The position numbers and the translations under genes are program-made. A stretch of 64,000 nucleotides of DNA, taken from the NCBI GenBank assembly GCA_022606135.1, contig JABYQN010000001.1, positions 620,001 to 684,000 on the forward strand, read 5' to 3'. Below, one piece after another: positions 36,398 to 48,303 of the stretch. The notes under the pieces are model-generated. The model saw only the letters and a list, made by a program, of their open reading frames with translations, was not told where the DNA came from and did not search any database. Within the stretch, counting starts at the first letter, position 1. Every line of letters starts with the position of its first letter. Origin of the DNA: Fomes fomentarius. Its lineage: Eukaryota; Basidiomycota; Agaricomycetes; Polyporales; Polyporaceae.

Positions 36398-39300
36398 ATG
36401 GGGGACGAATTCCCTTCATTGTTTCGTCAGTATGCTCCTATTTCTTTAGTGTGTCAAATCCTAACGTCGCAAAATCAGGTTCGGAGCAGATGAGCTTGGT
36501 ACAGCTCATTGTGCCAACCGAGGTTGCTCATGACACCGTCGCCGAGCTCGGAGAGCTAGGCAACGTGCAATTCAAAGATGTGGGTCTATCGCTAGCCCAA
36601 CAACTGATTATATGCGTTGCTCAATGTGTATTCGCATCCTGCCAGTTGAACCCAGATGTCAATCCTTTCCAACGCTCCTTCGTCGGTGAGATTCGCCGCA
36701 TCGACGAGATGGCCCGCCGCGTGCGGTTCTTCGCCGGTCAGATCGAGAAGGAGAAGGACCCCATACCCATTCGCCCACTGTACGACTCCGCACCGCTTAT
36801 GACAGTCGGGCCGCGTGCTGCGCAGACCATCGACGAGCTGGACGTGAAGCTCACGGAGCACGAGCAACGGTTGACGCAGATGAACGAGAGCTACCAGCTT
36901 CTCAGCGAGCGCCTTCGAGAGCTTGTAGAGGCAAGGCACGTACTGCGGGAGACTGCCGTCTTCTTCGACAGGGTGAGTCCACCTTTTTCGCGTTGCGTTG
37001 AGGGGCATCATCCTGTGGATCATTGGAAAGCAAACTACGTTTACGATCATTGGCAAACTGTGGATCCCTGTTGGTCAGTTTGGCGTTCATTACGACGCTC
37101 CGTACCTGTGTGATTCGGATAAATGCCTCAGTTTCTCCTACAATCGACAATTGGCGTCCGAGACATCTTGTTGATGCGGTGACTACGCAAGAGGTCCCTG
37201 ACGTCGATTTCCGAGAGGGGGTGTTGCTGAAGTGTGGTTCAATCGCCGTCGTCCCATGTAAAATGTGTCACTGCGAGAGCATCATACTTAAGACACGTCC
37301 CAAGTGATGCCTGTCGGCAACAATGCAGTGGATAGACAGAAATACCTCCCATTGGTTGGAGATCAATGTAGCGTGTTATACTCGATGATGCCCTGATGAC
37401 CTTTTGCCATACGTGTGCTAATCGTCTACAGGCCGCTGTCCGCGAGACCGAGACTCGTCAATCGCTGGATGATAGCTCCGCGCCCCTGCTCCAACATGAC
37501 GACCGGGAACACCAGTATTCCTCTGCTGGGGATGTTCAGTTTGACCTAGAGTAAGTTATGCTGAACTTCATGCAGCCAGTAAAAAGCTCACGTGGCTTGC
37601 TAGGTTCATCGCTGGCACTATTGACCGTGCTCGCTTGTCGACCTTCGAACGGATTTTGTGGCGCGTGCTCCGTGGCAATCTCTACATGAACTACATCGAC
37701 ATTCAGGAGCCATTCGTGGACCCTGCTACTGGTGCGGAGACGCGCAAGAACGTCTTCATCATCTTTGCGCACGGCGACGTCCTTCTCGCGAAGATCCGCA
37801 AGGTCGCTGAGTCCATGGGTGCGGCCATATACCCCATCGACGTCAACGCCGACAAGCGTGCGGACTCCATGCGGGAGGTCACCGGGCGTCTAGAGGACTT
37901 GCAGATCGTTCTCTACAACACTGGTGCCAACCGCAGAGCCGAACTCCTGACCATCGGGGAGAACCTCGCGAGCTGGGAGGACGTCGTCGCGAAAGAGAAG
38001 CTCATTTACGAGACGCTGAACCTCCTCAACTATGACGTCCGCCGAAAGACACTTATCGCGGAGGGTTGGTGCCCGACTCGAGACATCGGCCAAATCCAGC
38101 TGGCTTTGCGTCACGCTACGGTCAGTTGCTTCCACGTCATCTGATCGGAGAGACGTACTCATCGTTTCCTACAGGAGGAGTCTGGTACCAATGTCCCGCC
38201 TATCCTTCATGAGCTCCGCACAAACCGCACGCCACCTACGTTCATCCGCACGAACAAGTTCACTGAGGGCTTCCAGACCATCATGGATGCATATGGTATC
38301 GCCACGTATCAGGAGGTCAATCCCGGCCTTTTCGCGGTCGTCACGTTCCCGTTCTTGTTCGCTGTCATGTTCGGTGACATTGGTCACGGTTTCATTATCC
38401 TTATCGCTGCGGCTCTCATGATTCTGTCTGAGAAGAAGCTTGCAAAGAGCGATTTGGGAGAGGTGCGTAGTCTATGTGGCATCGAGTGTCCGCTTACTCA
38501 CCCACGTTCGTTAGATCATTGGGACATTCTTCTTGTACGTGTGTCTTGTTCTGTCCATGTCCAGTGTCTGTCTTACCTTTCAACAGCGGGCGCTACATCA
38601 TCCTGCTCATGGGCGTCTTCTCGATTTACACCGGCTTCCTGTACAACGACATATTCTCCAAGTCGTTGCACCTCTTCCACTCTGGGTGGACGTGGCCGGA
38701 GCAGCACGGTAATGAGACCGTGGCTGCTATTTCAAACGGACATACCTATCCTTTCGGTCTCGACCCGGCTTGGCACGGCGCCGACAATCAACTTCTCTTC
38801 ACGAATTCGTACAAGATGAAGATGTCCATCGTCCTTGGTGTTATCCATGTGGGTAATGGCAGGTTGTAATTTGTCGACTCGCACTGACTGGATTGGGACT
38901 CTAGATGACGTTTGCAGTCTGTCTGCAAGTCCCGAATCACATTCGTTTCAAGCGTTTCTCGGACATTTACACCAACTTCATTCCTCAAATGGTATTCTTA
39001 CAGTCGATCTTCGGCTACCTTGTCATCTGCATCCTGTACAAGTGGACTGTAGATTGGTCGAAGGCGTCCACGCAGGCTCCTTCCCTCTTGAACATGCTGA
39101 TCGGCATGGTTTTGACACCCGGAGTCGTCAAACCCGAGGAACAGCTTTACCCTGGACAGAGCACAGTGCAGGTTATCCTGCTGCTGATGGCTGCCGTGTG
39201 CGTTCCGTGGCTGCTCGTCACGAAGCCGTACCTGCAGTACAAAGAGATGCAGAAGATCCAGGGTCAGGGCTATATCGGGCTTGGAACCGATGAAGCGCCT

Positions 39301-39940
39301 CGGCATGCGGATGACACGACGCTGGAGGGTGAGGAAGAAGGCAACGGTAGAGCGATTGTAGAAGCAAACGACGAGGAGCATGTAAGTTCTTGTACGTCTT
39401 CGAGAGTTATCGCCCCCGTTCACATCTGTCCAACAGGAGGAGCACGATTTCAGCGAGGTCGTCGTTCATCAAATCATTCATACGATTGAGTTCTGTCTGG
39501 GATGCGTTTCACACACTGCCTCGTACCTTCGTCTCTGGGCGCTCTCGCTAGCACATGCGCAGCTGTCGGAGGTGCTGTGGGATATGACGATCGCCAATGT
39601 GCTGGAAATGACGGGTCTCGTTGGCCTTGTCGCGAAAGTGGTTGTCGGAGTTCTGTGGCTGATCATGACGATTGCGATCTTGTGTGTTATGGAGGTGAGT
39701 GCATTGATCGTGATGGTGGTGCGCTGGGCGCGATATCTGATTGACACGCTTTAGGGTCTGTCTGCGTTCCTGCACGCGCTGCGTCTGCACTGGGTCGAGG
39801 CGAACAGCAAGCACTACGAGGCAGGCGGCTATGTACGTATTCTCTTTCATCTCCGGCCGTGCGGAAAGCGCGTCTCTGATCGCGATGCCCCATAGCAATT
39901 CGTGCCGTTGAGCTTCGCGCGGCTGAACGAGAAGCAGTGA
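36398..39940 (+). CDS. VPH1: V-type proton ATPase subunit a
   Basis: Twelve exons (36398-36425, 36479-36579, 36646-36972, 37432-37550, 37604-38120, 38175-38462, 38515-38534, 38587-38848, 38905-39381, 39437-39694, 39755-39832, 39896-39940) give 839 aa, the length of yeast Vph1. This is the membrane subunit whose half-channels bring protons to the rotor ring. Seen: the N-terminal [22 protein letters not shown]; the cytosolic stator-contact domain with [13 protein letters not shown]; then the membrane half with [24 protein letters not shown] (holding the essential arginine) and a C-terminal [13 protein letters not shown]. Exon 7 is only 20 bp, and intron 3 is 459 bp against about 55 bp for the rest. 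Vacuolar/endosomal acidification. Confidence 0.96.
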
Positions 39941-40502
39941 GAAGAGGGTGTAACTTAAGCAGGCGAAGGCTCGGACGAGGCTCGGACGTTGGCTTTGCAG
40001 CCCCTCTGTATGCAGTAGTTCCGACGCCGGCAGCGGCGTTTTATACTTGAACGTGGCCTGATTGACGGCGTTTGCACATGCACGGACTGGTCGTGGACAG
40101 CATCGAGGTTCGCCGGGGCACGCGGGGGAGCGTTACCCCGCACTCGGCCCAACCGATGATCAGGCGCCGGCCCTTATACGGTTCCGGCCACGTGAAGTTG
40201 CTCCTTTTTTTCACACTCCGCTCAGCTACGGATGTCCTATATAAGCCTGATTAGCGACAGACTACACTCATTTCTTTTCTCTTCTTCTTTGTCTCATAGA
40301 AGGTGTGTACCCGCCGTCCTCGTCCTCCGCGTTGTGCTTCGTTCTGACCCTCCTCATCAGGCTCCGGCCATAGAAATAGAGTGATCAAACGTCCTTGACG
40401 ACCTTTTCTTGCGTTTCGCCGCTCGCCGCTCCTCATAGACCCAACCGTACCATCACCTAAGGTGAATACACCCCCCATATCGTAGCCCCCATACAGGTCT
40501 TC
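39941..40502 (+). promoter_or_regulatory. Promoter and leader of the eEF3 gene
   Basis: A TATATAA box at about 40238-40244 lies ~260 bp before the ATG at 40503. The leader is CT-rich and ends in CATACAG six bases before the start codon; with a GTGTGTACC donor near 40302 this could be a 5'-UTR intron, common in highly expressed basidiomycete genes. This last point is inference. Confidence 0.45.
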
Positions 40503-43500
40503 ATGCCTCAACCCGGTGCGCAGATTTCCAAAATGCCCGCTACTACCGCTGCTGCTTCCCCCGCGATCCCCAACCCCGCTTCCCTCAAGGCCGCTGTCGC
40601 CCCTGCGGAGGGCCAGTTCGACATCTCCGGTCTCTTTGTCGCTGACAAGGCGACCCGCGAGGCTGCGGCTGCTCAGTTTGCCGCGCTCGCTCAAAAGGAT
40701 GGCCCCTCCGCTATCCAGTCAATCGGCTTCGCCGATGCCATCGTCAAGGCGCTCGGCGACAAGAAGTCCCCCGCTGCCCGCGAGGGTGCCGCGAGCGCCG
40801 TCGCTGCTATTGCTGCGACGCCGGCGGTGAGGGCGCTCGAGCCCTACTTCATCGACTCCGGCCTGTATGCCGCTCTCCTAGAGACGTTCGCCGACAAGAT
40901 GCCCGCTGTGCGGACAGCTGCTATCGAGGCGGTTCGTGCGTACGTCGCAGCAGCCAACCCATGGGCGGCGGGCCTCGTCCTGCCTGCTCTTCTTCACGAA
41001 ATCAAGACTGCCGGCAAGTGGCAGCTCAAGACGGGCTCGATTGTCATCCTCAACCAGCTCGTCGTTTCCGCCCCCACTCAGATCGCGAAGCTCACTCCTG
41101 AGATCGTTCCCATTCTCTCCGAGGCGATCTGGGACACCAAGGCGGACGTGAAGAAGGCCGCCCGCGATTCGCTTGAAAAGGTCACCGCTTTGGTTTCCAA
41201 CAAGGACATAGAACGCTTTATTCCTGCTCTTATCAAGGCTCTAATCAACCCTGTCGAGGAGGTGCCTAAGACGATAACGCTCCTCTCGGCGACTACATTC
41301 GTTTCAGAAGTAGACTCTCCCACCCTCTCCCTTATGGTTCCTCTCTTGTCCCGTGGTCTCAACGAGAAGCTCACCGCGACCAAGCGTAAGGTTGCTGTCA
41401 TTATCGACAACATGTCGAAGCTCGTCGACTCCGCTGTTACTGTCCGCCCCTTCGTTCCCAAACTCCTGCCCGGCCTGATCAAGGTCGAGTCTGCCATGGG
41501 TGATCCTGAGGCGCGCAGCGTTGTTGCTCGTGCTATTGCGACTCTTCGCCAGGTCGGTGAGGTCCCGCACGGTGACGGTTCAGAACTCCCCCCATCAAGC
41601 GTGCGGATGAGAAGACCCTTGCACACTCGCTCGTTGGCATCTACAAGAAGGCCGGCGCCAACCCCGTTCCCTCGGTCGCCGATGTCTCTGCCATCTACGC
41701 TGCCAGCCTTGCGGCCAACCTCGTCAACAACAAGAACTTCGACGTCTCGGAGTGGCAATCGCTTGCTCCCTACCTCGCTTTCCTCACGTCGTCGCCCGAA
41801 CCCATCTCCATCGTCAACGAGTGGGTTGTCAAGTCGGCGTCTGCTGATGATGACGAAGAGGACGTCGCTGAGGACGAAGAGGAGGGTGAGGACCTGTGCA
41901 ACTGCCAGTTCTCACTCGCCTACGGTGCGAAGATCCTGCTCAACACCGCGACCCTCCGTCTCAAGCGTGGTCACCGCTACGGTCTCTGCGGTCGGAATGG
42001 TACCGGAAAGTCGACTCTCATGCGCGCCATTACCAACGGGTAAGTAGCACCGCGAAAATTTCCACCCATGGTAAACGCTGACTCATTTCATCCCACAGTC
42101 AAGTAGAGGGCTTCCCATCTCCCGACGAAGTCCGCACGTTCTACGTCGAGCACGACATTGATGGCAGCGAGGCCGACACTGCTGTCCTCGACTTCATCCT
42201 TGCCGACAAGCGTATCCAGGCTGGCAAGGAGGAGGTCATCGAGACCCTCGCCTCAGTCGGCTTCTCGGATGAGAGGCAGAAGCACGCCATTGGCAGCCTC
42301 TCTGGTGGTTGGAAGATGAAGCTTGCGCTCGCTCGCGCTATGCTCTTCAAGGCTGACATTCTTCTCCTCGATGAGCCTACCAACCACTTGGATGTTGTCA
42401 ACGTTGCTTGGCTCGAGAACTATCTCACCGGCCTCAAGACTTGCACGTCGATTATCGTTTCGCACGACTCGGGCTTCTTGAACAACGTCATCACCGATGT
42501 CCTTCACCTCAACCGCTTCAAGCTCAAGCGCTACCGCGGTAACCTCGAGTCATTCATGAAGGCTGTTCCTGAGGCCCGCTCGTACTACACACTGGAGGCT
42601 CAGGAGGACTACCAGTTCAAGCTCCCCGACCCGCCCCTCCTCGACGGTGTCAAGACTAAGGAGAAGTCCCTTCTCAAGATGCGTAGGGTCGGCTTCCAGT
42701 ACCCCACGCAGCCCGTTCAGCAGCTCTACGACATCACCCTCCAAGTGTCACTCTCTTCTCGTGTTGCCGTTCTCGGTCCCAACGGATCTGGCAAGTCCAC
42801 TCTCGTCAAGCTCCTCATTGGTGACATGGAGCCCAACAAGGGCGGTGAGATCTGGAAGCACCCTAACTTGGTCATCGGTTACGTCGCTCAGCACGCGTTC
42901 CACCACATCGATCAACACCTCGACAAGACCCCTCTCGAGTACATGTTGTGGCGTTACCAGACCGGTGAAGATCTTGAGGAGATGATGAAGGCAAGTCGCC
43001 AGATCACCGAGGAGGAGGAGAAGAAGATGAAGGAGGGCGGGACCGTCGTTGTTGAGGGCCAGAAGCGCATCATTGACGAGATCATCACTCGTAAGAAGCT
43101 CAAGCAGTCCTACGAGTACGAGATCTCGTTCAAGAACATGTCGTCGTCCGAGAATATTTGGATGCCCCGTGACGAGCTGCTCAAGCGTGGTTTCGAGAAG
43201 GTCGGTTTTCTATGCTTCTTTGATATCCTATTCCGACGCTAATACATCATTATGTATGCAGAAAGTGCTCGAGGTCGACACTCGTGAGGCACAGCGCCTA
43301 GGTCTTCTCCGCCCACTCGTTCGTCGGGAGATCGAGAAGCACTTCGCGGACTTCGGTCTCGAGGCGGAGTTTGTCTCGCACAACTCTATGCGTGGTCTCT
43401 CGGGTGGTCAGAAGGTCAAGGTCGTGCTCGGTGCTGCGACGTGGCGCCGCCCTCACGTCATCTGCTTGGATGAGCCGACGAACTACCTCGATCGTGAGTC

Positions 43501-43834
43501 GCTCGCCGCGCTCATCAAGGCTCTCAAGGAGTTCGAGGGTGGTGTACTTGTCATCACGCACAACCGCGACTTCTCCGAGTCCCTGTGCACTGAGGTCTGG
43601 GCCATGCGCGATGGTCGTCTTGAGGCTTCCGGCCACAACTGGGTTGAGGGTCAGGGCTCCGGTCCCCGCATCGACAAGAAGGATGGAGAGGATGACGATC
43701 AGTACGATGCGATGGGTAACAAGATCGAGACGAAGAAGAACAAGAAGTTGACGTCGGCTGAGGCACGTAAACTCAAGAAGGAGCGCATGGCACGGAAGAA
43801 GCGTGGTGAGGACGTTACCGACGACGAGCTTTGA
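40503..43834 (+). CDS. TEF3: Translation elongation factor 3 (ABC-F ATPase), one-base frame break as given
   Basis: Exons 40503-42039, 42099-43200 and 43262-43834 encode about 1070 aa once the break is bridged. eEF3 helps release deacyl-tRNA from the ribosomal E site and is nearly fungus-specific. Seen: N-terminal HEAT repeats; a four-helix region; ABC1 with [27 protein letters not shown] and [15 protein letters not shown]2 with GPNGSGKST, the inserted chromodomain-like part, [16 protein letters not shown] and [12 protein letters not shown]; and a lysine-rich tail ([19 protein letters not shown]). At about 41590-41596 the frame shifts inside a run of six C: ...GDGSELPP is followed by the conserved [21 protein letters not shown] in the next frame. 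One extra base would restore the frame. ATG 40533 is an alternative start. Confidence 0.95.
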
Positions 43835-44190
43835 GTGTCGGTCGTCGTTCCTCTTCCTATCCTCGCTGTTGTTATAATATCTGTACTTCTGTCGCTATGT
43901 TCTCTCTGGACGTGTCTCGGCTATACCATCACTGCTTCTCTCGTAGTTTTGTATCCTAGCATCATGTTTATCTTACCGTTACGAACTTATGACTCCTTTA
44001 CACACACAATCCTGTCCCTGACGTGTGCGTCAATGTCTTGCGATCGTTAAACGCAGCAGGCCGAGCAGCGGCACGGAGGCAGAGAATGCCAAGCGGGGAA
44101 GTTGAGCTGTGCCCCAGAATTGAACTTCACACCAGGTTGTTCCCTAACCGCACAGTGCACTGGTCCTCCGCAGTCATCCGGGGGTCGTGC
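43835..44190. other. Short intergenic region between eEF3 and the M50B gene
   Basis: The T-rich eEF3 3' region, then the M50B promoter. No coding signal. Confidence 0.5.
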
Positions 44191-44197
44191 TATATAT
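44191..44197 (+). promoter_or_regulatory. TATA box of the M50B-like gene
   Basis: TATATAT lies about 90 bp before the ATG at 44282, followed by a CT-rich leader. Confidence 0.5.
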
Positions 44198-44281
44198 CCC
44201 TACCTCATCTCATCTTGTGCTTGCTGGTTCCTTACTGCTGTCTGTACCGCCCACGCTATCTGACGCTGACGACCTGCTACC

Positions 44282-45999
44282 ATGCCCTACGTCCACGGCT
44301 ACCCCGAACACAACTTCGCGGTCTTCGCGCGAGACGCGCGCGACAACCTCACACCAAATGAGACGCAACGAAACACACTGATCGTAGCGGGTTGCTACGT
44401 CGTGGCGATCTTCATACTATGGTGCGTGGCTTACCTCGTTCCGGGGTGGCGGACGTCGAGATTTTCTGAATGCGGGAATCCGTACGCACTGGCAGGCACA
44501 TGCCATATCTAAGTGCCCTGAGTGAGTAGCAGCTCCACTCGTCCGGATCGTATGTCCGCGGTGTTCTGACCGCCTTTCGCCTCGTGTTCATTTCGTGCGC
44601 GACATACGCCGATGCAGTCTATCCGTTCAAGTGAGTACTTCACGGCTCCCTTCGCTTCCTGTTGTGGATCGCGTGTGGGCGTTGTGTGGGCATTGTGTGA
44701 ACAACTGGGACTAACTGCGTTGCTTGATGTCTTTGATGAAGATTGTTGACAGTGGGGTTCCATGAGGTGCGTGCGTCTCGAGTCGTGCTTGCCGGAGCAG
44801 GGCTGAAATGAAGCTGATGTCATGCTCGGTGTCTAGATGAGCCATGCGTTTGCCGGCGGTGAGTCCTCTTTCGTCCTCCAAGCTCAAGCCTGTGGCCTAA
44901 TTTTCGACGGACCCCCTTAGTGCTCACATGTGCGCACATACATTCTATCGAGTTAGACCGTACGTCCAATATCGTTCCGATCTCCTGTGTGTGTCGTTCA
45001 AGACTCGGGCTGAACGGAGCACGAATAGCGGACGAAGGCGGCGCAACACGAATGTCCGGAGGTATACCATGGATCACCCTCCCTGCAGGCTACTTGGGCT
45101 CCTCCTTGATCGGTGCTGCACTCATCGCATGCGGGTTCAACACGAACGCGAGCAAGGTCGCGTCGCTCGCCATGGCCGCGTTCTTCCTCGTCACCCTCTG
45201 GTGGGCGCGCAAGAGCTGGGTGTGAGTGCACTATTCTTGCTTCTTGTCTTCACGGCTGCGCGGAGGCATGGTGCTGATTGAAGATCTGGATGTGCAGGAC
45301 GTGGCTGCTGATCCTCGGCATGTCGGGCCTCATCGTGCTGTTCTGGTTCGTCGGCGAAGGAGTCGCATTGCGCTACTTTGTGAGTCCTGTCCGCGATTGC
45401 CCCACTGCGAGTTGGCTCTTTGACATCTTGACCTTGACGTCGGTTCTAGGTCCTGTTCATCGGTGTCATGTCTGACATGTACGTCTTGTGGGACGTTGTC
45501 GGTAGGTTCCCCATCGTCCCTCACGCACGCTCTGCAGCGCAACTCTAAACCTTCTCCTCCTTCAGACGACACGATAGCGCGAAAAGTGAATGGGTCCGAC
45601 GCCTCGTCCTTCGCCGAGATTTGCGGGTGCTGTCCCTCACAAGGTACCCATACACTCCCACATCATCTTTCAAACAACCTTTCGCTGACTGTAGATCGTC
45701 AGTGTGGGGCGTCATCTGGCTCATCCAGGCCTTTGCCTTCTTCGCAGCTGGCGTCATCATCGGCCTCGTCGCATTCAAGGTACGTGTACACTCCTCCTCC
45801 TAGGCCCTGTACCCAGTCGCCCTCTGACGCATTCTCGTCGTGTTTCCAATAGCAATCTGCTCAGCAGCAAGAAGCGGATTCAAGTCACTTCCTCCCGGTA
45901 CCCGGATCGAACGGTGCACTGCAATTGCTGCCCTCCACATTTTCGACTACTCTTGTATGTGTTGCTGCTACGAGTGTTATTCTGCTCAGGCGCTGGTAG
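44282..45999 (+). CDS. Peptidase M50B-like membrane protein
   Basis: Twelve exons in 1.7 kb (44282-44421, 44496-44521, 44618-44630, 44742-44766, 44837-44858, 44921-44959, 45029-45221, 45298-45379, 45450-45501, 45566-45643, 45703-45779, 45853-45999) give 297 aa. Seen: a transmembrane helix (TLIVAGCYVVAIFILW); then GFHEMSHAFAG with the zinc motif HExxH at residues 67-71, split by an intron; LDPDEGGATRM; and five or six further hydrophobic segments (ITLPAGYLGSSLIGAALIA, AMAAFFLVTLWW, WLLILGMSGLIVLFWFV, VLFIGVMSDMYVLW, VIWLIQAFAFFAAGVIIGL). This is the fungal M50B-like family, related to site-2 proteases; its substrate is unknown. Exon 3 has only 13 bp and five others are under 40 bp. Confidence 0.88.
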
Positions 46000-46132
46000 T
46001 CCCTGTATACGTTGAGCTCATGTGAAATTCTACAACATGTATCTTTGTAAAAGGTTATTACATGGTCACACTGCCTATTAACTTCAGGACTACTTGATTT
46101 CATAGCCCAAGGAGCAAAAGAATCCGTAAGAC

Positions 46133-46214
46133 AGGCGCTACCAGGGATCGAACCTGGGTCTTGGGAAGATTGATAAATCAGAATCCCAAGTGATAACCAC
46201 TACACTATAGCGCC
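46133..46214 (-). tRNA. tRNA-Gln (anticodon CUG) with a 10-nt intron
   Basis: Read on the minus strand it folds as a standard cloverleaf. The acceptor stem GGCGCTA pairs perfectly with TAGCGCC. The D-arm GTGTAGTGGTTATCAC is the same as in yeast tRNA-Gln. The anticodon stem is TGGGA/TCCCA with loop TT-CTG-A, and the T-arm is CCAGG-TTCGATC-CCTGG. A 10-nt intron sits at the canonical 37/38 position, so the mature tRNA is 72 nt with U as discriminator base. It decodes CAG. Confidence 0.93.
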
Positions 46215-46876
46215 ATGTCAATGCACTCCTACAAAACCAGCATTGTCCTTTCTTTGATTGTCAGCTGTCTCTTCCACCTGGTAGGATGCGGAACTCATGG
46301 CATGTCCGGTCGAAGAGTCCACAGCCTGAGGAGCTTCTGGATACTATACTGAAAAAGGGTAACCTCTTAATAATATGGGATGTCTTGGGATCTTCCACCG
46401 AGGAGAATATCAGCTAGACCCCTTTAGTACAAGGCTACTAGGAATATGGGGCCGAGTGATCGCAACTGGACAGCTGGAACCTCAGGCCTTCAATGGGATT
46501 GTGGAGCGCTGGGTCTGGATACGAGACAAATCCAAATGTTCCCCTCCACGTGTGAAGACACACACGAGATTTGTACTTCACTGGCATTGATAAAATGTAC
46601 AAGTTACACGTTCAATGAGATAAACAAGACGGGGGACCATAGATTCAGCCATGTAGTAGACTGAAAGCCACGAGCCCGTCAGTCCGTCTCATCGCCGTCA
46701 TTCCAGAGTCATGATCATCTCGTCCACGTCATCAATAGAACACATATTGGAACACAGGGTCAGAGAGACAGGGTCTGGAACCATCCATCGTGAGCACTGT
46801 GAGTCAAAGCACTGGACAAATGACAGGGCACACCTAAGGGAGTCGAATGGGGGTAGTGTAGTGATGTGCGACCTCG
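46215..46876. other. Intergenic region between tRNA-Gln and the small secreted peptide gene
   Basis: About 660 bp with no coding features recognised. A 71-codon plus-strand frame at 46375-46590 has no motif and no upstream promoter element that I can see. Confidence 0.5.
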
Positions 46877-46972
46877 TTAAGCCGTCGGGTCAGGCTGAGC
46901 AGCGCGGTAGACCCTAGGAAGCAAGTGAGTACGGGCACGGTCATTGGAGACCAGTGTGGCAGCCGAAAAGGC

Positions 46973-47140
46973 TTACTTGGACGGCTTGTAGTCCTGGCGC
47001 TTCTGGGTGCCGCGACGAGCGTCGTACTGTTTGAGAGCCTTCTTGACGAGGACGGCGTCGTTGGCAGGGACGGGGTTGGCCGACGCGAAGAGCGCGAGTG
47101 CCATGAGAGTGATGAAGAAGAGAACAATGCGGGACTGCAT
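46973..47140 (-). CDS. Small secreted peptide precursor with dibasic sites
   Basis: A 55-aa frame with a textbook signal peptide (residues 1-21, MQSRIVLFFITLMALALFAS, cleavage near ASA-NP). The mature part, about 34 residues, is NPVPANDAVLVKKALKQYDA followed by RR, GTQ, KR and QDYKPSK. RR and KR could be cut by Kex2, releasing QDYKPSK or longer peptides. No cysteines, so not a knottin-type effector, and no C-terminal CaaX box, so not a mating pheromone of the usual type. The stop overlaps a good donor (AA/GTAAGCC). Splicing to an acceptor at 46914 would replace the stop by an exon at 46877-46913 and add 11 residues ending in DPTA. TATATAAG at about 47287-47294 is a plausible promoter. Family not recognised. 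Confidence 0.65.
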   Translation of the reverse strand: MQSRIVLFFITLMALALFASANPVPANDAVLVKKALKQYDARRGTQKRQDYKPSK

Positions 47141-47286
47141 GATGGACAGTATGCTAACGAAGGAAGGCGAACGCGAGGAGGTGGCAGCGAAGCGAAGACA
47201 AAGGGCAACGTGCGGCAGGTGGCAGGCAGTGAACAGCGTGCAACAAACGTGGTTCCCGGAGAGCAGAGGACGGCTTGGAGGCGATT

Positions 47287-47294
47287 CTTATATA
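47287..47294 (-). promoter_or_regulatory. TATA box of the small secreted peptide gene
   Basis: On the minus strand TATATAAG lies about 150 bp before the ATG at 47140. Confidence 0.45.
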
Positions 47295-48303
47295 CTTATC
47301 CCGAGGGGAGGGGGCAGGGAGTCTATATCAGTGCGATATCATGAAACGGCGCGCCTGCGGAAGCGCACAATGACGCGCGGTGCTAGGCGCAATGGCGACG
47401 AGACGAGACGAAACGGGTTGGGGGGGCGCCGTGCGGTGCGCAGCGATGCCGGCGGTTTGGCGGGGGCAAGAGGGATTTTGCGTGGCTTGGGCGTTGTTGC
47501 ACCGGATGTAGATTCCGTGCGTCCGAGGGGCGCATGGGCGAGCGCGAAGTGCCAATGGTGCTATCATGAATAGATATGGGTGACCTCAGAATCAGATGAA
47601 AACGCATGCTGATAACGCTGGGCGACTGGGAAAGATGCGTCCAGTAGTTTGTTAGTAGCCTCGCAGTTGTCGCGGGCGGCGTTCGAACTTCGGCCGGAGT
47701 TGTTTGTTGGCTGACCAAGCGCGATAATTCAGACATGCCGCAGGTGTCTAAACGTCGTCCGTTGCCGTAGACAGTGGACATACGACGGAGGCGCATAACT
47801 CACATATTCTGAGGTGCTTCGTCCCTATCTGCACGGGAGAAATTGCCCGCGAAGAGGTTCTATAGATCTATCATCTATGCCAACCTATCGCCCCTGAGAT
47901 GCAGCGATGAGCAGGCGGTGGTAGCAAATCAACACGTACAAGTTCGTAACACTATGTTATTGCTCCTTCTGGAGGCTTAACGCAGCCCTCGTGCAGCATC
48001 TCACCTACTTCTCATTCCTGTCGGATGGTCTTCAGCGATCTATGGAAGCCAACTTTGCGCGAATTGAAAGTGCGACTTCAGTTCCACTGATGACCACTAT
48101 TAGCGAGCAAAACAATCCCGTGAGCATACCTGCACCTTGCGAACAGTATTGCGACACTTGCATGTATTCAACAAGTTGTCGGTGCCGGGCGATAGAGTCA
48201 AGTTGCGCGCAGTTAGCGCACAGTGACATAGGTGACGCGAAGGTGACAAACGGTCACAAACACTCTTTCGACGCTCTTCCCGGCGTGTTCATTGACCACC
48301 ATC
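47295..48303. other. Intergenic region before SF3B4
   Basis: About 1 kb with no supported gene. The ~250 bp next to the peptide gene are GC-rich and would carry its upstream control region; the rest shows nothing recognisable. Confidence 0.5.

Noticed and set aside
41575..41606. A very short intron explaining the eEF3 frame change
   Set aside because: The only GT-AG pair gives 31 nt, too short for fungal splicing, and would remove conserved residues.
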